Shown: positions 33,314 through 39,257 of the stretch, piece by piece
Layout of the letters: every line of letters begins with the position of its first letter
Position numbering within the stretch: the stretch's first letter is position 1
NCBI GenBank assembly: GCA_013202895.1
Contig: JABMPR010000343.1
Span: forward strand, 1-39,257
Direction of reading: 5' to 3'
DNA: 39,257 nucleotides
Source: a bacterium
GTDB taxonomy: Bacteria > Fidelibacterota > UBA8477 > JABMPR01
Translations under genes and position numbers: made by a program
The notes under the pieces: generated by a model
Databases searched by the model: none
What the model was told of the DNA's origin: nothing
Seen by the model: only the letters and a program-made list of their open reading frames with translations

Positions 33314-34776
33314 GCAAAACGTCCACAAGCATTAAACAGCTATCTAAACACACCCTGGTTTATGGGGTCGGAAACATTCTGAATCGCGGATTAACCTTCC
33401 TGCTGTTACCGTTTTACACAAATCTTATCAGCACTTCAGACTATGGTATATATAGCCTGATCTACTCATTCATTGCCCTGACCAACGTTTTTTTCATCCA
33501 CGGCATGGATACAGCTTTTATGCGCTTCTTTATCCCCGAAAAAGACGAATCAATTCGCAAGCAGATCCTAAACACTGTTTATACCAGTATTTTTGTTTCA
33601 ACCATCCTGCTTTCAGCAGGAATCTACGTTTTTCTGCCCTACTTTTCTGTTGAAGCTCTCAGCATCCCTTCAAGCTCGGTGATGTTGCTCTACCTAACCT
33701 TTATCATACTGTTTGATGCATTGGCCTTTTTACCCATCGTTTATTATCGGGCTGTAAATAAACCGGTCAATTATGTCCTCATTGTGTTTGTTGAGGTCCT
33801 GATCAACCTCTCCCTGAATATTTATTTCGTGGCTTATCAAAAAATGGGTTTAAGCGGTATTCTTTTGTCCAATGTGATTAGTTCTTCTGCAAAATTTCTT
33901 ATGAGCTCTCCGGTGCTTTTAAGTCAGTTCCGGTTCAGGTGGGACAGGCAAATCTGGAAAAACATCCTCAAATATGGACTGCCAACAGTACCAGCGGTTT
34001 TCTTTTTAATTCTTATCAGTGTCAGCGACCGGTTTTTGTTAAAGTATTTTCTGGGGGCAGAGGCGGTTGGGCTATACGCTTCAGGATACAAAATCGGTGT
34101 GATTATGGCTCTCTTGATCACGGCTTTCAGGTTTGCCTGGCAACCCTTCTATCTTTCAAAAGGAGAAGACCCAGACGCGCCCTATATCTTTGCCCGAATC
34201 TTTACCCTGTTTGTTGCCATAACGGGATTCATTTTTCTGGGTGTAGCTTTAGTCTTGGTTGAGCTATTAAAAATGCCCTATGGTGATTTCTACATAATTG
34301 CCAGAGACTTTCACGAAGGACTCAGGGTTGTCCCATATATCCTTTTAGGGAATATGCTCTTCGGCCTATCACAACATTTTATCGTAGGTGCATACATCAA
34401 GAAAAAGACCATCTATATACCCCTGTTTACGGGGGTGGGTTTTTTAGTTAACCTAAGCTCGAACATTCTGTTTCTCGCAGTCTTTAAGTTTGGTTTTCTC
34501 GCTGCCGGTTATGCCCTGGTGTTAACCTATATCGTTCAGGGTCTTGTAATTTATTTTTCTGTCAGGCGCTTTTATGTGGTTCCCTATGATTTCTGGAAGA
34601 TGGCTAAAAATTTTCTCATAATAGCCCTGCTGTTCTTTATCCCCAACCTTTTTAGCGTGACATCGCTTTGGTTAAATACTGTCTTGGTTTTGATTTATTT
34701 TCCATTGCTGGATGTGGTAGGCGTTTTATCACTGAAACAAATTGGCCGGGAACTGTTTAAGCGAGAGGCTAACTAA
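33310..34776 (+). CDS. Wzx-like polysaccharide flippase (MOP superfamily)
   Basis: The 488-residue protein has 12-14 membrane helices and the start typical of O-antigen/teichoic-acid flippases: KHTLVYGVGNILNRGLTFLL followed by PFYTNLISTSDYGIYSLI. Later motifs (ALAFLPIVYYRAVNKP, GLPTVPAVFFLILISVSDRF, GLYASGYKIG, RFAWQPFYL) are also usual in this group. It probably moves an undecaprenyl-linked oligosaccharide across the inner membrane. It overlaps the preceding GT-C gene by ATGA, so the two are translationally coupled. It converges with the acetyltransferase gene with a four-base overlap of stops. Confidence 0.88.
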   Translation: MSKTSTSIKQLSKHTLVYGVGNILNRGLTFLLLPFYTNLISTSDYGIYSLIYSFIALTNVFFIHGMDTAFMRFFIPEKDESIRKQILNTVYTSIFVSTILLSAGIYVFLPYFSVEALSIPSSSVMLLYLTFIILFDALAFLPIVYYRAVNKPVNYVLIVFVEVLINLSLNIYFVAYQKMGLSGILLSNVISSSAKFLMSSPVLLSQFRFRWDRQIWKNILKYGLPTVPAVFFLILISVSDRFLLKYFLGAEAVGLYASGYKIGVIMALLITAFRFAWQPFYLSKGEDPDAPYIFARIFTLFVAITGFIFLGVALVLVELLKMPYGDFYIIARDFHEGLRVVPYILLGNMLFGLSQHFIVGAYIKKKTIYIPLFTGVGFLVNLSSNILFLAVFKFGFLAAGYALVLTYIVQGLVIYFSVRRFYVVPYDFWKMAKNFLIIALLFFIPNLFSVTSLWLNTVLVLIYFPLLDVVGVLSLKQIGRELFKREAN

Positions 34777-35291
34777 GGGCGCTGTTTGACCACCCTGGCC
34801 GGATTACCGGCAACAACAACATTGGCTGGAACATCTTTGGTTACAACTGATCCAGCACCGATAGTAACATTCTTTCCGATAGAGACTCCCGGTAAAATGA
34901 CACACTGAGCCCCCACCCGGACATTTTTATCAATAAAAATATCGGCAGCTTTTCCCGAATGAGCCGCTGTAGTATTTTTCATAGACTCAGAAAAATGATC
35001 TGCAGTGATAAAGACATCCGGTCCTACCATCACACCATCTGATAACACGATTTTTGTGTTCGGTCCAGCATATAACCGATTATTGTGGTTTATAAGACAA
35101 TTCGCGCCTAGAGAAATGTTTTCAGGGTAGGCAAATGATGCCGAAGGGGAAATGCTTGTGCCGGCCCCCATTGCTGCCAGACGAGGTATTGCCAGAACAT
35201 TGTCATGAATAAAAAAACGAAAACGCTTTGTGCTCTGTCTCCAAAAGACAGGAGAAAACAAGATTTTCAGTACTTGAAATAGACGATTCAC
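34773..35291 (-). CDS. Hexapeptide-repeat acyltransferase (left-handed beta-helix)
   Basis: The 172-residue protein belongs to the WbbJ/Maa-type hexapeptide acyltransferases. Regular repeats of the form [LIV]GxxxxI run through the centre and end (NVRVGAQCVILPGVSIG, KNVTIGAGSVVTKDVP), closing with ANVVVAGNPARVVK, typical of sugar O-acetyltransferases. A histidine in TADHFSES may be the active-site base. It would decorate a surface polysaccharide sugar using acetyl-CoA. It is transcribed opposite to the flippase and behind the deacetylase-like gene, 65 bases apart. Confidence 0.83.
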   Translation of the reverse strand: MNRLFQVLKILFSPVFWRQSTKRFRFFIHDNVLAIPRLAAMGAGTSISPSASFAYPENISLGANCLINHNNRLYAGPNTKIVLSDGVMVGPDVFITADHFSESMKNTTAAHSGKAADIFIDKNVRVGAQCVILPGVSIGKNVTIGAGSVVTKDVPANVVVAGNPARVVKQRP

Positions 35292-35356
35292 AACATCAGT
35301 TCTCCATAAGTTTTAGAAGTTAGGATTTCTTGAAGCGGACTCAAGGGAATTGACTA

Positions 35357-36592
35357 TCATACCGGAAACTCAAGCGCTTCCCAAACCACAGAAAGGGAAG
35401 ACCTCCCGGATGAATCAGCCGGGTTCGTTTGTGCGGAAAGCCTTTCTTCGCCGCAAAACAGGGCGGTTTGTTCTGGTTCAGTGCAATAAAGGGTCACACC
35501 TTGAAGTTCTTTTGGGGTCAGCGGACGCTTATCGTCTCGGAAAAAATGGACTTCGGTTAGCCCGGAGGAAGAAACCGTTTTCCAGCCTAGATGCTCTCGA
35601 GTGTCTGCATACTGCAACAAACGCGAGGTCGTCGTCACCAATAATACCTTTTGTTGAGAATATTCTGCGAGCCGTCGAAAACCAGCCTCGACTCTAACCG
35701 GGAGAGCCTGACTCTCTGGAAGGTTTTCATTCATGTGTGTATAAAGCAACATATAGCCCTCGCTCTTGACCAGGGAGGACAAATTGCCACGGGTTAACTG
35801 TAGACCGAGATCATGTATATCGGTATTTTTAACCTCTCCATAACGTGAAATAAAGCGCTGAAACTCTAAGATATGGTTTCCATCTTCAAGAGATGACTGC
35901 ATCAAGAGTCGGTTTGCCGGATCTGGAAGGGGACGTTGAACCTTTCGATATTTGGTCTTAAGGGCCAGGTTCTGAAGCTTCCGTTGCAGATAATTCCCCA
36001 ATGAGAAAATAGTGTCCTGACCACTTACGTGGGTTGTACGTCCGGTCCAAAAGAAGCGAAGGCCATATTCTTTTAACAGGTCAAAGTGATAGGCTTTTGA
36101 AGCAGGATTGGCACCGGGGGAAAAGGGAAAATCACCAATGTTCTGGAGGTTGTTATCATTGCCATGATTCACCCAAACAGGGATGTCGACTCCATGTTTG
36201 TCAAGCGCTTCTAGAGCCTTCTCGGCAAAAGACCTCCTAAAATCACCCCTGTTGAAATTTCCATAGCTGTGAAGCGTATCAATGTGACCTGATTTCCAGA
36301 GTTCCCGGCAGACTCCAGCAAATTTGCTTTCCAGGGTTGATAGTCCCTGGAAATAGCTAAGCTGGTTATCTTTTTCGGTATTGAAGAACCAGAAACTGTT
36401 AGAGATTTCTAGATCCAGTCCCCTGCCATAACAGGTGTCCTGAGAGGTGTTGAGATATTTCATAAATTCAAGATACGCAGGAAGCGAAATAGCATGATCA
36501 AGATCGCTGCTGATAGCAAACATAGCCCGGTAGGGATAAGGAAATTTTCTCAAAGAGATTATTTGTTCTGATGGTAGTATCACGACAAGCAA
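35357..36592 (-). CDS. Divergent polysaccharide deacetylase-like (NodB) protein
   Basis: The 411-residue protein has a weak NodB-like layout. FPYPYRAMFAISSDLDHA (about residues 17-34) matches the first motif with the catalytic/metal aspartates. GHIDTLHSYGNF (about residues 102-113) matches the HxxxH metal motif, and VWVNHGNDNN the following strand. NodB-type enzymes remove N- or O-acetyl groups from polysaccharides using a divalent metal. The sequence is not a textbook deacetylase, and no signal peptide is present, so a cytoplasmic sugar-intermediate role is possible. The TTG start at 36592 has no ribosome site and the true N-terminus is uncertain. Confidence 0.6.
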   Translation of the reverse strand: MLVVILPSEQIISLRKFPYPYRAMFAISSDLDHAISLPAYLEFMKYLNTSQDTCYGRGLDLEISNSFWFFNTEKDNQLSYFQGLSTLESKFAGVCRELWKSGHIDTLHSYGNFNRGDFRRSFAEKALEALDKHGVDIPVWVNHGNDNNLQNIGDFPFSPGANPASKAYHFDLLKEYGLRFFWTGRTTHVSGQDTIFSLGNYLQRKLQNLALKTKYRKVQRPLPDPANRLLMQSSLEDGNHILEFQRFISRYGEVKNTDIHDLGLQLTRGNLSSLVKSEGYMLLYTHMNENLPESQALPVRVEAGFRRLAEYSQQKVLLVTTTSRLLQYADTREHLGWKTVSSSGLTEVHFFRDDKRPLTPKELQGVTLYCTEPEQTALFCGEERLSAQTNPADSSGRSSLSVVWEALEFPV

Positions 36593-36852
36593 TCTAGATG
36601 GAAAAAATCCGGAGCGGAAAAGATATTTTTAGGACACCAATAAAATTCAGGGCCATAGAAGTGAGGCCAGCTTCTACCTGCGGAACATTCGGAATAATGA
36701 AAGACATATCCGAGGCGTCACAATGTTCTTCATCCGCGGGTGATTGGCCTTAATTTCCAGTGACATTAATGACCGCAAACCCAAACCGGCGTCGGCGGGG
36801 CGATCAACCAACAGAGACCAGAAGGAACCTTTAAAGTGAAGCGAAGCGGGAG

Positions 36853-37932
36853 ATGAGAATCCTTTACATAATGGTTGAGAACACAGCTAACACGCTACCT
36901 TATTTCGTTAAGGGACATCAAGACAGGGGTAATGAAGCGCGCTTCGTTACATTGTTTAGGGCAACCGGTGGTTTTCAGGAAGATATTTGTCTTAACCTAC
37001 CACTCCTACCCAACAATTCCTGGTTTAAGTCAAGCAAAGATCTGATATTTTCTCAAGTAGATCAATATGCAGAAGCCCCTGGCTACCCGCCCACCTGGAA
37101 TGCTGACCTGTTCCACAGGAGTTTTTTCTATTTTAGAGATTTTGTCTGGTTTCCACTCATCAAGCGGGCGATAAAAAGACATAAACTGGATGAATTTGAT
37201 ATTTACCACATAGAAGGAGGCCACGGCTTCTTACGCATGTTTTCTTGGCCACTAAAAACCTGGCATCAACAAGGGAAAGGTCTTGTGATTAATTACCACG
37301 GAGCCGACATGCGAACACGTGGTGTTTTTCCATGGATTGACAACTTGGGAGATATTCACACAACCTCTGAATTAGACTTGATGAACAGGCACCCCAACAT
37401 GAATTATGTCTATTTACCCTTTAACGTTGAGGACTTTACTCCAAACACAGAACTAAATTCCCCCATACGCATTTGTCATGCTACACGCGATAGATATTGG
37501 AAAGGTACGGAGGCAATTATTGATGCGTGCGAAAGGCTCGTGAAAACTCACGGAATACAATTTGATCTTATTGAAAACCAACCCCACAAATTAACATTGC
37601 ACAGGAAATCCCAGGCGGACATTTATATTGATCAAGTTTCCAACCTAGGGGGTTGGGGATATGGTATGAATTCAGTAGAGGCGCTTTCTCTGGGACTTGC
37701 CTGCGCTACAAACTTGGTTCCAGAGTATGAGACCTTTATTCCAGACCACCCGTTTGTAAATGTATCTAAAGATAATTTGTATGATGACCTAAAAGCTCTG
37801 GTTGAAAATCCAACAAAAATAGAAGAGCATAAACAAAGAGGACGCTTATGGGTTGAAAAAACCCACGCGATTAAAGCAGTAATGGATCAAATTTATTCTC
37901 TGTATCAGAACCAAGGTTGGAGAGATGAGTAA
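36853..37932 (+). CDS. Glycosyltransferase, GT-B fold (GT4-like)
   Basis: The 359-residue protein has GT-B features: an N-terminal domain starting MRILYIMVENTANTLPYFVKG and a middle LVINYHGADMRTRG. The C-terminal donor-binding half has ICHATRDRYWKGTEAIIDACERL and the nucleotide-sugar site DIYIDQVSNLGGWGYGMNSV, then EALSLGLACATN, which fits the GT4 EX7E region. It should add a hexose-type sugar to a lipid-linked glycan in the cytoplasm. GGGAG abuts the ATG, with AAGGAACC some 22 bases upstream. It overlaps the next glycosyltransferase by eight bases, so the two are coupled. Confidence 0.75.
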   Translation: MRILYIMVENTANTLPYFVKGHQDRGNEARFVTLFRATGGFQEDICLNLPLLPNNSWFKSSKDLIFSQVDQYAEAPGYPPTWNADLFHRSFFYFRDFVWFPLIKRAIKRHKLDEFDIYHIEGGHGFLRMFSWPLKTWHQQGKGLVINYHGADMRTRGVFPWIDNLGDIHTTSELDLMNRHPNMNYVYLPFNVEDFTPNTELNSPIRICHATRDRYWKGTEAIIDACERLVKTHGIQFDLIENQPHKLTLHRKSQADIYIDQVSNLGGWGYGMNSVEALSLGLACATNLVPEYETFIPDHPFVNVSKDNLYDDLKALVENPTKIEEHKQRGRLWVEKTHAIKAVMDQIYSLYQNQGWRDE

Positions 37933-38881
37933 GCAATCAATCAACAATGTTGCCATTATTACCCCCTCTTATAATAACCTGGATGGATTAATCGGCCTCG
38001 TTAGCTCCCTGGAACGCCAGACATGGCCACTGAAAAAAATAAAGCTTTATATCTGCAATGATGGCTCAACAGACAAGACCGTGGAGCACTTTGAAAGACT
38101 CTCTTTCAAGATTGATATAGAGATGCTAACTCACGCCAAAAAAGCCGGACCGGCAAGCGCTCGAAACATGGGACTGGAAAAAGCAAAGGCAGACCTGATC
38201 TTGTTTTTGGATAGTGATTTGGAAGCAGCACCAGATCTAATTGAAAGGCATATAGAGTCATACAGCACGCCCGACGTCCTCGCTGTTCGCGGTGAGAATC
38301 AAGCGCCGGAAAGTACTAAGAGAAACAAATGGATACGTTATCTGGACAGCGAATTAAGGGGGCCGCGTCACGAATATTCAAAGAGTGGAAAGACAGAAAT
38401 AAGCTATAAAGATGTGAATACAAATAATTTTTCGGTTCGCTCATCCGTACTAGCTTCTGGATTACGATTCGATGAACAGATCATCTATTATGGCGGGGAG
38501 GATATGGTTTTTGCCTATGAGATAACCCGACAAAACGTAGGTCGAATCATTTATCAACCCAAAGCGATGATCTTTCACCACCATAGAAGCTTCAACGCGA
38601 CCTTGATAAAACTGGAAGAGTATGGTGAGGAAACGATGCCTTATCTCCTAAAAACATATCCAGAAATAGGCTCGAATTTAGTCATCTCTCGATTTTATAA
38701 CGAGGATTGGAAAACCGAGAAAGTCTTTTGGCCTAAAATCGTCTTTAATCGGCTGGGATACCTGTTTTCCACGGTATTAAAGGTACTGTTACCAGACGTC
38801 CTTGCCTTCAGGGCTATTCAATACATTATGGCTTGGCATGTGCTGAAAGGATATCGTAAAAACCTGAAGCAGGAGCACTGA
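37925..38881 (+). CDS. Glycosyltransferase family 2 protein
   Basis: The 318-residue protein is a GT-A fold family 2 enzyme: AIITPSYNNLDGLIGLVSSL at the start and CNDGSTDKTVE for nucleotide binding. The motif LFLDSDLE provides the DxD metal site, and GGEDMVFAYEI gives the catalytic ED pair. A hydrophobic C-terminal stretch (about residues 270-305) may attach it to the membrane. It belongs to the polysaccharide assembly genes, two bases before the next GT2 gene. Confidence 0.88.
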   Translation: MSKQSINNVAIITPSYNNLDGLIGLVSSLERQTWPLKKIKLYICNDGSTDKTVEHFERLSFKIDIEMLTHAKKAGPASARNMGLEKAKADLILFLDSDLEAAPDLIERHIESYSTPDVLAVRGENQAPESTKRNKWIRYLDSELRGPRHEYSKSGKTEISYKDVNTNNFSVRSSVLASGLRFDEQIIYYGGEDMVFAYEITRQNVGRIIYQPKAMIFHHHRSFNATLIKLEEYGEETMPYLLKTYPEIGSNLVISRFYNEDWKTEKVFWPKIVFNRLGYLFSTVLKVLLPDVLAFRAIQYIMAWHVLKGYRKNLKQEH

Positions 38882-38883
38882 AA

Positions 38884-39257
38884 ATGACGACCCCCAAACT
38901 CAGTATTGTTATCTTCAGCCATGCTGACCCAGGAGGTTGCGTGCGCATCCTGACAGACTGTGAGCGGCTTGAGCATGACAATCTCGAGTTCGAGGTTATT
39001 CTCGTACTCGCGGGCTTGTCAGCCAAAGTTGAAGCGATGTTAAAAAAGCATCACTTTTCCTTTGACATGAAATTTGTTTCTGCCAATTCTGAAAGCAACC
39101 GAGCTGTAGGACGCAATCTCGGCGTTGCTGCGTCAAAAAATGAAATCATCCTGTTTCTCGATCGGGAGCTGGAGATTTCACCAAGCTTGCTCAAGCGACA
39201 CCTCGATGCCTATGAATCCAGCGAAACCCTGGCGGTCATGGGAGAAATCTTTATGCC
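38884..39257 (+). CDS. Glycosyltransferase family 2 protein, 3' end outside the window
   Basis: An open frame from ATG 38884 continues past the right edge (124 codons seen). It has the GT2 start KLSIVIFSHADPGGCVRIL, then RAVGRNLGVAASKNEIILFLDRELE. This aligns with the DxD region of the preceding enzyme (LFLDSDLE), although the second acid is replaced here (DRE). It starts two bases after the preceding GT2 stop. The C-terminal domain and its catalytic residue cannot be seen. Confidence 0.8.
   Translation, partial: MTTPKLSIVIFSHADPGGCVRILTDCERLEHDNLEFEVILVLAGLSAKVEAMLKKHHFSFDMKFVSANSESNRAVGRNLGVAASKNEIILFLDRELEISPSLLKRHLDAYESSETLAVMGEIFM

Noticed and set aside
35350-35697. 115-codon plus-strand frame opposite the deacetylase-like gene
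   Set aside because: It lies wholly inside the longer minus-strand gene, which has recognisable motifs; a shadow frame.
36837-36857. Six-codon leader (GTG AAG CGA AGC GGG AGA TGA) before the GT4 gene
   Set aside because: Its TGA overlaps the GT4 ATG and AAGGAACC lies upstream, so coupling is possible, but it is too short to separate from chance.

Overview
The window looks like a piece of a Gram-negative bacterial chromosome next to the replication origin. The best guess for the host is a member of the FCB group, such as Candidatus Marinimicrobia (SAR406). The pointers are lipoprotein signals, three outer-membrane-type parvulin chaperones, a secreted chitinase ending in a dockerin-like repeat of the sort common in that group, and the block dnaA | rpmH-rnpA-yidD-yidC-mnmE-mnmG. 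This placement is an inference; no rRNA gene is present. The length of about 39 kb would also fit a fosmid insert. No tRNA, rRNA, CRISPR array or insertion sequence was recognised.

Layout. Positions 1-782 hold a frameshifted membrane-protein gene on the minus strand, bounded by integron-type core sites (GTTAGGC / GCCTAAC), so it may be a gene cassette. Positions 1085-7201 are a mixed accessory stretch: a GltS-type symporter, two surface lipoproteins, a medium-chain dehydrogenase, a GH18 chitinase and a single-domain response regulator. Positions 7219-10472 form a minus-strand operon of a FAH-family protein, arfB and acetoacetyl-CoA synthetase. Positions 10561-11973 encode a DUF318/ArsP-type permease fused to a small thioredoxin, with a Shine-Dalgarno site and ATG kept at the junction. 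Positions 12556-14815 hold a phosphate module (Na/Pi cotransporter, PhoU, acetyltransferase). A 0.9-kb AT-rich gap with DnaA-box-like sites follows.

Positions 15737-28433 are a long co-oriented minus-strand block: three parvulin/SurA-like genes, mfd, mnmG, mnmE, yidC, yidD, rnpA and rpmH. A perfect parS site (TGTTTCACGTGAAACA) overlaps the mnmG/mfd junction, and a one-mismatch parS overlaps the mnmG start. yidC is interrupted by a single in-frame TAA. At 28434-28868 transcription diverges: dnaA and most later genes run on the plus strand. With the parS sites, this suggests oriC lies at or near this gap.

From 30256 onward dnaA is followed by a PrxQ/Bcp peroxiredoxin and then a surface-polysaccharide locus: FemAB-like transferase, GT-C membrane transferase, Wzx-like flippase, hexapeptide acetyltransferase, divergent NodB-like deacetylase, a GT4 and two GT2 glycosyltransferases. 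The last gene runs off the right edge. dnaN is not beside dnaA, and rsmG-parA-parB are not beside mnmG; mfd sits there instead.
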